Shown here: piece after piece, positions 8,115 to 15,391 of the stretch
How the letters are laid out: each line of letters starts with the position of its first letter
Position numbering within the stretch: the stretch's first letter is position 1
Assembly (NCBI GenBank): GCA_964546285.1
Contig: CAZJJK010000041.1
Coordinates: forward strand, 1-25,223
Source of the DNA: CAZJJK01 sp964546285
GTDB lineage: Bacteria; Spirochaetota; Spirochaetia; Treponematales; Breznakiellaceae
Length of the DNA stretch: 25,223 nucleotides
Reading direction: 5' to 3'
Notes under the pieces: model-generated
Seen by the model: only the letters and a program-made list of their open reading frames with translations
Database searches by the model: none
What the model was told of the DNA's origin: nothing
Program-made: the position numbers and the translations under genes

Positions 8115-10556
8115 ATGTCTGATAGCACCGGTAGAGTAATACCAATAGCGATAGAGGATGAAGTAAAGACCGCATATTTAAACTATGCGATGTCCGTCAT
8201 TGTAAGTCGAGCTTTACCGGATGTTCGTGATGGCTTGAAGCCTGTTCATAGACGCATTCTATATTCCATGGATGAGCTTGGATTACATCCGAATGCGGCT
8301 ACAAAAAAATGTGCGCGTATAACCGGTGATACAATGGGAAAATACCATCCACATGGGGATTTTTCTTTATATGATGCTTTGGTCCGCATGGCGCAAGATT
8401 TTTCTCTCAGATATCCCTTGGTTCAAGGGCAAGGAAATTTTGGTTCTGTAGATGGTGATCCTCCAGCCGCTTCACGATATACAGAAGCGAAGTTATCAAA
8501 GATAGGAGATGAAATCCTCCAGGATTTGAAAAAAGATACCGTAGATTTTGTTCCTAATTATGATGAATCGTTAAAGGAACCGGTTGTTTTACCTTCAGGA
8601 CTCCCAAATCTATTGATAAATGGGTCTAGTGGTATAGCTGTCGGGATGGCTACTAATGTCCCGCCTCATAATCTGAATGAGGTAGTAGAAGCCATTTGCG
8701 CACAAATCGATAATCCGAATATTGATATAGACACTTTGATGTCTTATGTAAAAGGTCCTGATTTTCCGACCGGGGGCATAATTTTTGGAAGGCGGGGAAT
8801 ACGAGAGGCGTTTATTACTGGGAGAGGGCGTATCACTGTACGTGGACGCTTTGAGATAGAAGTCTCCGCTGCGGGTAAAGAAGCGATTATTTTTACTGAA
8901 ATTCCATACAATGTTAATAAGGCAAGCCTAATTATTCGTATTGCCAATCTTGTTAAGGATAAAGCGATTGATGGAATACAGGATTTGAGAGATGAGTCAG
9001 ATCGTGATGGTATGCGAATTGTCATAGAATTAAAAAAAGGCGCGGTTACTCGAATAGTACTGAATCAGCTTTTTAATCATACAGCTCTTCAGTCTAATTT
9101 TTCAGTGAATAATTTGGCGCTTGTGCAAGGAAAGCCCAAGTGTTTGACATTAAAGGAAATGATTCATTATTACATAGAACATAGGGTTGATGTAGTAACA
9201 AGACGAACAAAATTTGATCTGAGGAAAGCTGAGGAAAAAGCGCATATTTTAGAAGGTCTTGTTATAGCTTTGGCGAATATTGATGAAGTTGTTTCTATAA
9301 TAAAATCATCAAGAGATATTGAATCCGCAAAACTAAAACTGATGGAAAAATTTCTTTTAAGTGATGCTCAGACACAAGCAATTGTTGATATGCGTTTAGG
9401 GCGTTTAACTAGCTTAGAAGTTGAAAAGATTCAACAAGAGCTAGCGGAATTAAAAACGCTAATAGCATATCTAAATTCCTTACTAGATGATCCACAAAAA
9501 CTAAGGAATGTTATTAAAGATGAATTGAAAAATATGGCAGATCGTTTTGGGGATGATAGAAGAACAGAAATACAAAATGATGAGATTGAGTCATTAAATA
9601 TTGAAGATCTAATAAAAAATGAGGATATGATTGTTATTATATCAAGCTTAGGCTTTATTAAACGAGTCCCGGTTTCCGCTTATCGAAGTCAGGGGAGAGG
9701 GGGAAAAGGGTCTAATAGCGCGAAGTTGATGGAAGATGATTATGTTAAGCAGATATTTATCGCGTCTACACATGACTACATATTGTTTATTTCTAGTGCG
9801 GGAAAAGCTTATTGGATGAAGGTTCATCAAATTCCTGAGGCTAGTAGAACAGCCAGGGGTTCGCACATAAAAGCGTTAATAACAGTTTCAGCAAACGAAG
9901 AAATATCCGCGGTAGTATCAATAAAAGAATTTTCAGATACAAGTTATATATTTATGGGAACAGTTCGAGGCGTTGTTAAGAAAGTGAAGACTTCTCAATT
10001 TATTAACGCAAAAACTAGAGGAATTATTGCGATACGTCTAGATGAAAACGATTCTCTTATTAGCGCTATTCTTACTGATGGGCAGAGTAATCTCGTTTTG
10101 ATATCAAGAAAAGGGCGCGCGTTACGAATCAAAGAAGCACAAGTTCGTCCTATTGGCCGTGCCTCTCGAGGTGTAACTGGTATACGGCTAAACCCTGATG
10201 ATGAATTGTTGAGTGTTTTACGGGTTGATCAGGATGAAGCCATGATGATAATTTCGAGAAAAGGATTTGGAAAACGTGTCGCTTTTGAGGAATTTGCTAT
10301 ACATGGTAGAGGAACCGGTGGCCAACGTATATATACTGTTTCAGAAAAGACTGGTGAATTGGCTGGCTGCGTAACAGTGCTCGGTAATGATGAAATCATG
10401 TGTATTACAAGTCAGGGAAAGTCAATAAAGGTCTCGATTGAAGAAATTAACTTACTTGGGCGTTCAGCGCAAGGGGTTAAAATATTTAATATCGAGCAAC
10501 CTGATTTTGTCATAGGTATTGATAGAATAGTCAAGGAAGAGCCTGAAATAGAGTAA
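8115..10556 (+). CDS. gyrA: DNA gyrase subunit A
   Basis: This is the DNA-cleaving and DNA-wrapping subunit of gyrase. The 813 residues begin with the breakage-reunion domain: SRALPDVRDGLKPVHRRILY, GKYHPHGDFSLYD, and the active-site Y122 in AASRYTE (numbering coincides with E. coli). A coiled-coil region around residues 370-470 precedes the C-terminal beta-pinwheel. The pinwheel carries a GyrA-box variant QGRGGKG; the usual form is QRRGGKG. The box and the adjacent gyrB support GyrA over ParC. At position 83, where E. coli has Ser, this protein has Phe; D87 is retained. The start ATG 8115 follows an AGGAGA ribosome-binding site, 22 nt after gyrB. The C-terminus ends in a short acidic tail. 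Confidence 0.97.
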   Translation: MSDSTGRVIPIAIEDEVKTAYLNYAMSVIVSRALPDVRDGLKPVHRRILYSMDELGLHPNAATKKCARITGDTMGKYHPHGDFSLYDALVRMAQDFSLRYPLVQGQGNFGSVDGDPPAASRYTEAKLSKIGDEILQDLKKDTVDFVPNYDESLKEPVVLPSGLPNLLINGSSGIAVGMATNVPPHNLNEVVEAICAQIDNPNIDIDTLMSYVKGPDFPTGGIIFGRRGIREAFITGRGRITVRGRFEIEVSAAGKEAIIFTEIPYNVNKASLIIRIANLVKDKAIDGIQDLRDESDRDGMRIVIELKKGAVTRIVLNQLFNHTALQSNFSVNNLALVQGKPKCLTLKEMIHYYIEHRVDVVTRRTKFDLRKAEEKAHILEGLVIALANIDEVVSIIKSSRDIESAKLKLMEKFLLSDAQTQAIVDMRLGRLTSLEVEKIQQELAELKTLIAYLNSLLDDPQKLRNVIKDELKNMADRFGDDRRTEIQNDEIESLNIEDLIKNEDMIVIISSLGFIKRVPVSAYRSQGRGGKGSNSAKLMEDDYVKQIFIASTHDYILFISSAGKAYWMKVHQIPEASRTARGSHIKALITVSANEEISAVVSIKEFSDTSYIFMGTVRGVVKKVKTSQFINAKTRGIIAIRLDENDSLISAILTDGQSNLVLISRKGRALRIKEAQVRPIGRASRGVTGIRLNPDDELLSVLRVDQDEAMMIISRKGFGKRVAFEEFAIHGRGTGGQRIYTVSEKTGELAGCVTVLGNDEIMCITSQGKSIKVSIEEINLLGRSAQGVKIFNIEQPDFVIGIDRIVKEEPEIE

Positions 10557-10560
10557 TATG

Positions 10561-10576
10561 TGTTTCACGTGGAACA
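10561..10576. other. parS centromere-like site (ParB/Spo0J binding)
   Basis: TGTTTCACGTGGAACA lies four bases after the gyrA stop codon. Its reverse complement TGTTCCACGTGAAACA matches the established bacterial parS consensus TGTTNCACGTGAAACA at every fixed position. Chromosomal parS sites cluster near oriC, which fits the surrounding gyrBA, rpmH, rnpA and yidC genes. No parA or parB lies in the window. Confidence 0.88.
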
Positions 10577-10778
10577 AAAGTAATTAATAAGCTTAAACCC
10601 GACTATAAAGCGATAGCTTTTTTATTTCAATAAAGCACGGTACAATATCTTTAAACGATAGAGGTGATTTTCAATTATTGAAATCGTCTCTGTTGAATAT
10701 TTTTATTTTTGAGCCTAGAAATTGTATTTGTTTATGTGTTTGCTTTAAATAAACTGGATAATATTGTGGGGGGTATAT
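10577..10778. other. Non-coding gap between parS and metK
   Basis: This is the longest non-coding stretch among the housekeeping genes. It holds the weak T-rich hairpin after gyrA and a longer imperfect hairpin. That hairpin pairs AGAGGTGATTTTCAA (10660-10674) with TTGAAATCGTCTCT (10678-10691), with two G-T pairs and one bulge, followed by a T/A-rich tract. A GATAAT (10757-10762) could be the metK -10 box, but no good -35 was found. The hallmarks of the SAM-I riboswitch were not recognised. Confidence 0.4.
10607..10626 (+). terminator. Possible weak terminator of gyrBA
   Basis: AAAGC, the loop GATA, then GCTTT running into TTTATTT. The stem is only 5 bp but sits directly after gyrA and is followed by a T run. 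Confidence 0.35.
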
Positions 10779-11957
10779 ATGCTTGAAAAATCGTTTCTCT
10801 TTACTTCTGAATCTGTAAGTGAAGGCCATCCAGATAAATTATGTGATCAAATTTCAGATGCTATATTAGATGCGTGTTTATTGGATGATCCTGAAAGTAG
10901 AGTCGCCTGTGAAACCTTCGCTTCAACAGCGATGGTATTGGTTGGTGGCGAGATTACTACCAATACCTTTGTTGATATCCAGCAAATTGCTCGTGATGTT
11001 GTAAAAGATGTTGGTTATACTAACCCCTTATTTGGGCTTGATTATGAATCTATGGCTGTTTTAGATATGATTCATAGCCAATCACCTGATATTAGCCAAG
11101 GTGTTTCTGGCCAAGGGTTGGCTGAATATAAAGGGCAACAAGGCGCAGGTGATCAAGGAATGATGTTTGGGTATGCGTGTGATGAAACAACTGAACTTAT
11201 GCCTTTACCTATAACACTAGCGCATAAAATTTTGGCGGCCGCAGCGGAGTTTAGGAAAAAGGGAATTATTACATGGCTTAGGCCTGATGCAAAAAGCCAA
11301 GTAACAATAAAATATGATAAAGGTGTACCTGTTCATATTGATACAGTAGTAGTATCGCATCAACATGATGAGGGCGTTAATTATCAAGATATTCGGAATG
11401 TAATTATTGAACAAATCATTAGACCCGTTTTAGAACCAACCGGGTTATTAAACTCTGAAACAAAGTACTTTATTAATCCCACTGGCAGATTTGTAATTGG
11501 AGGCCCTTTTGGCGATACAGGATTAACAGGGCGTAAAATTATTGTGGATACTTATGGTGGTATGGGCCGGCATGGTGGTGGCGCTTTTTCCGGTAAGGAC
11601 CCTACTAAAGTAGATAGATCAGCTGCTTATATGGCAAGATATATAGCTAAAAACATTGTCGCGGCAAAGCTAGCAAAAAAATGTGAAATTCAATTGGCCT
11701 ATGCTATTGGTGTTCCTTTCCCGGTCTCTGTATTAGTGGAAACCTTCGAAACATCCTTAGTACCAGAAAGAGTAATTGAAAAGGCTATTCCTTTCGTATT
11801 CGATTTATCTCCTTTTGGAATAATAAATTGTTTAGACTTGAGAAGGCCGATATATAGAAAAACCGCTACTTATGGTCACTTTGGGCGTGATATATTTAGT
11901 TGGGAGCGCTGTAATAAAGTTGATGCTCTTTTAAAGGAAGTGTCGCGATTAGGATAA
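10779..11957 (+). CDS. metK: S-adenosylmethionine synthetase
   Basis: This cytosolic enzyme makes S-adenosylmethionine from methionine and ATP. The 392 residues carry the family signatures in order: SEGHPDKLCDQISDAILD near the N-terminus, the hexapeptide-type motif GAGDQGMMFGY, and the P-loop-like GGGAFSGKDPTKVDRSAAY. YAIGVPFPVSV follows. The length is normal for bacterial MetK. The start ATG 10779 is preceded by a run of six G (10768-10773) acting as ribosome-binding site, and MLEKSFLFTSESVSEGHPDK matches the family N-terminus. An in-frame TTG at 10764 overlaps that site and is rejected. It stands alone between the gyr operon and the rpmH cluster, on the same strand as both. Confidence 0.96.
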   Translation: MLEKSFLFTSESVSEGHPDKLCDQISDAILDACLLDDPESRVACETFASTAMVLVGGEITTNTFVDIQQIARDVVKDVGYTNPLFGLDYESMAVLDMIHSQSPDISQGVSGQGLAEYKGQQGAGDQGMMFGYACDETTELMPLPITLAHKILAAAAEFRKKGIITWLRPDAKSQVTIKYDKGVPVHIDTVVVSHQHDEGVNYQDIRNVIIEQIIRPVLEPTGLLNSETKYFINPTGRFVIGGPFGDTGLTGRKIIVDTYGGMGRHGGGAFSGKDPTKVDRSAAYMARYIAKNIVAAKLAKKCEIQLAYAIGVPFPVSVLVETFETSLVPERVIEKAIPFVFDLSPFGIINCLDLRRPIYRKTATYGHFGRDIFSWERCNKVDALLKEVSRLG

Positions 11958-11970
11958 GTGGTCTTTTCTA

Positions 11971-11995
11971 CCGCTCCGGCGTGAAAGCGGGTTTT
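11971..11995 (+). terminator. Possible terminator of metK
   Basis: CCGCT (11971-11975) pairs with AGCGG (11986-11990), followed by GTTTT, 13 nt after the metK stop. The stem is short with a 10-nt loop, so the call is tentative. Confidence 0.35.
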
Positions 11996-12000
11996 AACCG

Positions 12001-12029
12001 TTGACCAAGCTTCTATCGCCGGCTATACT
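12001..12029 (+). promoter_or_regulatory. Predicted promoter of the rpmH-rnpA-yidD-yidC-jag cluster
   Basis: TTGACC (12001-12006), a 17-nt spacer and TATACT (12024-12029), both close to the sigma70 consensus. Initiation near 12036 gives a leader of about 50 nt. A second weaker TTGACT lies at 12044 but its spacing to TATAGT (12063) is too short. Confidence 0.65.
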
Positions 12030-12084
12030 CTGCTTCCTATTTGTTGACTTTATAGCGTCTTTTATAGTGATCGGAGGAATATAG

Positions 12085-12240
12085 ATGAAACGAACATACC
12101 AACCCAGTAAGGTGAAGAGGAATAGGAAATTTGGGTTTCGCGCTAGAATGAAAACTCGTAGTGGTCGAATGATACTAAAAAGACGTCGAGCCAAAGGGCG
12201 CACTAAATTATCGGTCGCTGACGAAAAGAAACCGTATTAA
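12085..12240 (+). CDS. rpmH: 50S ribosomal protein bL34
   Basis: This 51-residue, very basic protein begins MKRTYQPSKVKRNRKFGFRA and continues RMKTRSGRMILKRRRAKGRT, the bL34 pattern. It carries a short C-terminal extension (KLSVADEKKPY) beyond the usual length of about 44-46 residues. bL34 is a small protein of the large ribosomal subunit. The start ATG is preceded by GGAGGAA at ideal spacing, the strongest ribosome-binding site in the window, as expected for a ribosomal gene. It heads the conserved rpmH-rnpA-yidD-yidC-jag order, with rnpA starting 15 nt after its stop. Confidence 0.97.
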   Translation: MKRTYQPSKVKRNRKFGFRARMKTRSGRMILKRRRAKGRTKLSVADEKKPY

Positions 12241-12255
12241 TCATTCAAGCGTTTG

Positions 12256-12624
12256 ATGAATAGTTCGGAGGCCGCTTCTCAAAAGCTTCCGCCACGCATT
12301 AGGCTCTGTGATAGAAGAAGAATTTCTGATCTTTTTGCTCGTGGTTATCGTGTTAGCGTTGATGGAGCGAAGCTTTTTTATTTAAAGAATGGCTTAGAAT
12401 ATTCTAGAATAGCGTTTCCTTTAAGAAAAAAATTTGGGAATGCCGTTCGAAGGAATAGGTCGAAGCGGTTAAGCCGAGAGGTTTGCCGTAAACTTATAAG
12501 GGCGACCGCCCAGGGTTATGATTTGCTATTTTTCGCTTATCCAGGATACGATTCGTATTCCCTTCGGGAAAATCAATTCATTGACTCGTTGACTAAAGCT
12601 GGGTTGTTGCGTACGGTGCCTTAG
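12256..12624 (+). CDS. rnpA: Ribonuclease P protein component
   Basis: This 122-residue basic protein assists the RNase P RNA in removing 5' leaders from pre-tRNA. The signature RNR region is clear: KKFGNAVRRNRSKRLSREVC. It is preceded by RISDLFARGYRVS and followed by YDLLFFAYPGY. The start ATG 12256 is directly preceded by TTG (12253), also in frame; ATG is preferred. The ribosome-binding site is weak, so translation may partly depend on rpmH immediately upstream (15-nt gap). The stop codon TAG shares its last base with the GTG start of yidD (TAGTG), pointing to coupled translation. Confidence 0.95.
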   Translation: MNSSEAASQKLPPRIRLCDRRRISDLFARGYRVSVDGAKLFYLKNGLEYSRIAFPLRKKFGNAVRRNRSKRLSREVCRKLIRATAQGYDLLFFAYPGYDSYSLRENQFIDSLTKAGLLRTVP

Positions 12625-12845
12625 TGGAACGAATTATCAAGAGATTCGTATTGGCTCTTATCTGGTTTTATCAAAAAGCCATTTCACCGTATTTCCCTGC
12701 TAGTTGCAGATATGTTCCAACCTGTTCTAAATACGCTAATGAAGCGATTGTAAAATATGGTCTTAAGAAGGGTGTCCACTTAGGCGTAAAAAGAATATTG
12801 CGTTGTCATCCGCTACATAAGGGTGGATTTGATCCGGTACCATAG
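12624..12845 (+). CDS. yidD: Membrane protein insertion efficiency factor YidD
   Basis: This 73-residue protein carries the diagnostic pattern FYQKAISPYFPASCRYVPTC, then SKYANEAI and GVKRILRCHPLHKGGFDPVP. The family is a small amphipathic inner-membrane-associated protein thought to help YidC-dependent insertion. The three conserved Cys are present in CRYVPTCS and RCHP. Translation starts at GTG 12624, overlapping the rnpA stop by one base, and ends 13 nt before yidC. The order rnpA-yidD-yidC is the conserved one. Confidence 0.95.
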   Translation: MERIIKRFVLALIWFYQKAISPYFPASCRYVPTCSKYANEAIVKYGLKKGVHLGVKRILRCHPLHKGGFDPVP

Positions 12846-12858
12846 TTTGGGGTGTTAA

Positions 12859-14649
12859 ATGGAAAAGCGAACATTATTGGCCATTGTTCTTTCGGTCATT
12901 GTAATATCTGCGAGTTTTTTTATTCAAAGTATTTTTTACCCGCCGCAACCAGTAGGTGAAGCGACATTAACTGAAGCATTACAGCCCGTAGGCAGTGAAT
13001 CTACACAGCGGAATGCTCTTGAAAAGCTTGCTGTGCCTGTTGGAATTCCTGTTGCTGTCACCGATGATTCTTTAACTCATTTCGAACAAAATGTTACTAT
13101 TTCAACAAATAAAATTAAAGTTGTTCTTTCAAATTACGGCGGTAATATTACTTCGTTTAAACTATTAGAACACAAAGATAAGGACGACTATGTAGAAATG
13201 GTGCTTCCTGGGGAAAGCGAATCAAAAGCATTCACTATTTCTTTTGGCGATAAAAACACTCAACCTGTAAATGACTTCTTTATTATTAAGCGAATTTCAG
13301 ATTATATAGTCGAATTTTCCAATACATATACTTTACAGGATGGGACAGCAGAAGATCCAATTCCTTTTGAATTAATTAAGCGGTATGAATTCAAACCCGA
13401 TGAATATATGTTTGAGCTGAGCGTTACTATAGATGCTGGATATGCGCGGATACCGCTAAATTTCAATAATTACGCTTACACTCTTGCAACCGGGCCACAG
13501 ATTGGGCCAAGTTTCGCTAAATTGTCAAATAATTATGAGTATAGGCGATACTATACATATGCTGATGGGAAAAGAAAAACACAAAAAGTGAGTACGAAGG
13601 CTGATACAGAAATTGATGGACGAGTTTCTTGGGCGGCTGTTGCAGGTAAATACTTTACCTTAATCGCTATTCCAGACGCGACTGAATATACGATTAATTT
13701 TTCCTCAAAACCTGAAAATGGTATAAATGAAGTATCGAAACTCATTTTTTCTAGGCCGGCGATTAGCAATTCAAAAAACACTGATGTGTATAGGTTCTAT
13801 ATGGGGCCAAAGACACAAAAAGCGTTAGGACTTTATAATAGTTCCGATGATAACGCTTTCAAGTTGCGCGATAGCAATATTACCGCGGTTGTTGATACTA
13901 GTGGTATTCTCGCACCGCTTGAATTCATTATGAAATGGCTATTAATGATTTTTTATAGTGTCATTCCCAATTATGGGGTGGCAATTATCCTTCTTACTAT
14001 AGTTGTAAAGGGATTAATGTTCCCGCTTACAAAAAAAGGCTCACAATCAACCTTGAAAATGAAGGCGCTGAGTCCCAAAATTAAAGATATTCAGACTAAG
14101 TATAAAGATAATCCTAATAAAATGAATATGGAAATGGCTGAATTGTATAAGAGTGAGGGCTATAATCCATTATCCGGTTGTTTGCCGATGCTTCTTCAGA
14201 TACCATTCTTTTTTGCTATGTATAATCTTTTTAATAATCATTTTGATCTCCGTGGCGCTATGTTTATTCCTGGATGGATTCCTGATCTATCCATACCCGA
14301 ATCAATTTGGAATTTTTCTCCTATAACAATCCCAATTCTTGGATGGTCCAACTTACGGTTATTACCATTTATTTATTTATTTTCTCAACTGATGTATGCG
14401 AAAGTGACGCAAACTCCTGATCAGCAATCAAACTCTCAGATGAAGATTATGCTCTTCGCAATGCCAATTATGTTCTTTTTTATTCTTTATGATGTTCCAT
14501 CGGGCTTGTTGATCTATTGGATCTTGTCAAATCTTCTTACACTGGTTCAGCAAGTTGTTATCAATAAGTTTTTTATTAATCAAGCCCCAATGGTTGAGCC
14601 AGTAAAACAGAACGTTATCGCGCCAAGTAAATCAAAGAGACGGCGCTAA
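12859..14649 (+). CDS. yidC: Membrane protein insertase YidC (Oxa1/Alb3 family)
   Basis: This 596-residue inner-membrane insertase works with or without Sec. An N-terminal transmembrane segment (about residues 7-27) is followed by a large extracytoplasmic P1 domain (about 70-330), the diderm form of YidC. The C-terminal insertase core has five hydrophobic segments. They include IILLTIVVKGLMFPLTKKGS, GCLPMLLQIPFFFAMYNLF, LLPFIYLFSQLMYA and LYDVPSGLLIYWILSNLLT. The groove arginine of E. coli YidC (R366, in FIVRGIMYPLT) is Lys here, a substitution seen in other family members. The cytoplasmic tail is basic (KSKRRR). The start ATG has GGGGTG upstream. It lies between yidD and jag. Confidence 0.96.
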   Translation: MEKRTLLAIVLSVIVISASFFIQSIFYPPQPVGEATLTEALQPVGSESTQRNALEKLAVPVGIPVAVTDDSLTHFEQNVTISTNKIKVVLSNYGGNITSFKLLEHKDKDDYVEMVLPGESESKAFTISFGDKNTQPVNDFFIIKRISDYIVEFSNTYTLQDGTAEDPIPFELIKRYEFKPDEYMFELSVTIDAGYARIPLNFNNYAYTLATGPQIGPSFAKLSNNYEYRRYYTYADGKRKTQKVSTKADTEIDGRVSWAAVAGKYFTLIAIPDATEYTINFSSKPENGINEVSKLIFSRPAISNSKNTDVYRFYMGPKTQKALGLYNSSDDNAFKLRDSNITAVVDTSGILAPLEFIMKWLLMIFYSVIPNYGVAIILLTIVVKGLMFPLTKKGSQSTLKMKALSPKIKDIQTKYKDNPNKMNMEMAELYKSEGYNPLSGCLPMLLQIPFFFAMYNLFNNHFDLRGAMFIPGWIPDLSIPESIWNFSPITIPILGWSNLRLLPFIYLFSQLMYAKVTQTPDQQSNSQMKIMLFAMPIMFFFILYDVPSGLLIYWILSNLLTLVQQVVINKFFINQAPMVEPVKQNVIAPSKSKRRR

Positions 14650-14683
14650 TACAAATGGTATTTTCACTCTAAGGAGTATATAT

Positions 14684-15391
14684 ATGGTTTTTGAATTTGA
14701 AGGTCGAACTGAGAAAGAAGCGATTGAAAAAGCTATTGATGAGCTTGAATTGGAAAAAGACACGTTTGATGTGGAAATTATTGAAAATCAACGTTCTGGT
14801 ATATTTAAAAAGGGCTATGTAAAGATACGAGTGCACACTGATGTTAAAAGCGTGAGTGAAAAGCTTCATAATGAGAACGAAATAGGTACAGAAAAAAAAG
14901 ACAAAGCCGGTGTTCAATTTATTCCAGATGATGAGCTAGAAGGGAAAATAATAGAATTTTTAGAAACATTGATAGATAAAATGGGATATAACGCTAAAGC
15001 TTCTGTTGCCTATCGAGAAGATAAAAAAATTGGTATAAAAATAGACTCAAGCCAATCATCTATTCTAATTGGGAAAAAAGGAAAGAATTTAGATGCTCTT
15101 CAATTAATTACAAATATATACCTTAGTAAATTAAGTGATATGGATATACGTGTTGTCTTAGACAGTGAGAATTATCGGATTAGACGCGAGGAGAATTTGG
15201 TTCGACTTGCGTATAGCGTAGCTGAAAGTGTTAGAGAGACTAAGGGTTCTGTATTGTTGGAGCCTATGAATCCTTTTGAACGACGTTTGATCCATACGAC
15301 ACTTAATGATATTAATGACGTTGGTACAAAAAGTGAGGGAGAAGGCTTATATAAGCAGGTTCGCGTTTTCTATAATGGTGTTCGATTATAG
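14684..15391 (+). CDS. jag: RNA-binding protein Jag/KhpB (Jag-N, KH, R3H)
   Basis: This 235-residue protein has three domains. The Jag-N domain (1-52) is FEGRTEKEAIEKAIDELELE through RSGIFKKGYVKIRV. The KH domain has its nucleic-acid loop as ILIGKKGKNLDALQ. The C-terminal R3H domain is NPFERRLIHTTLND followed by EGLYKQVRV. In other bacteria KhpB binds RNA, affects cell division and envelope growth, and pairs with KhpA; its position after yidC is classic. The ATG follows TAAGGAGTA. The stop TAG (15389-15391) overlaps the antiparallel stop of the HD-GYP gene, so the two convergent genes share 6 bp and no terminator is visible. Confidence 0.93.
   Translation: MVFEFEGRTEKEAIEKAIDELELEKDTFDVEIIENQRSGIFKKGYVKIRVHTDVKSVSEKLHNENEIGTEKKDKAGVQFIPDDELEGKIIEFLETLIDKMGYNAKASVAYREDKKIGIKIDSSQSSILIGKKGKNLDALQLITNIYLSKLSDMDIRVVLDSENYRIRREENLVRLAYSVAESVRETKGSVLLEPMNPFERRLIHTTLNDINDVGTKSEGEGLYKQVRVFYNGVRL

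Noticed and set aside
10764..10778. TTG start for MetK at 10764
   Set aside because: The extra five codons cover the G-rich ribosome-binding site; ATG 10779 fits the MetK family.
11994..12203. Minus-strand 69-residue frame over the rpmH region
   Set aside because: Shadow of the clear rpmH gene and its promoter on the plus strand.
13990..14035. Lys instead of Arg in the YidC groove
   Set aside because: Lys is common at this position among YidC homologues and is compatible with function.
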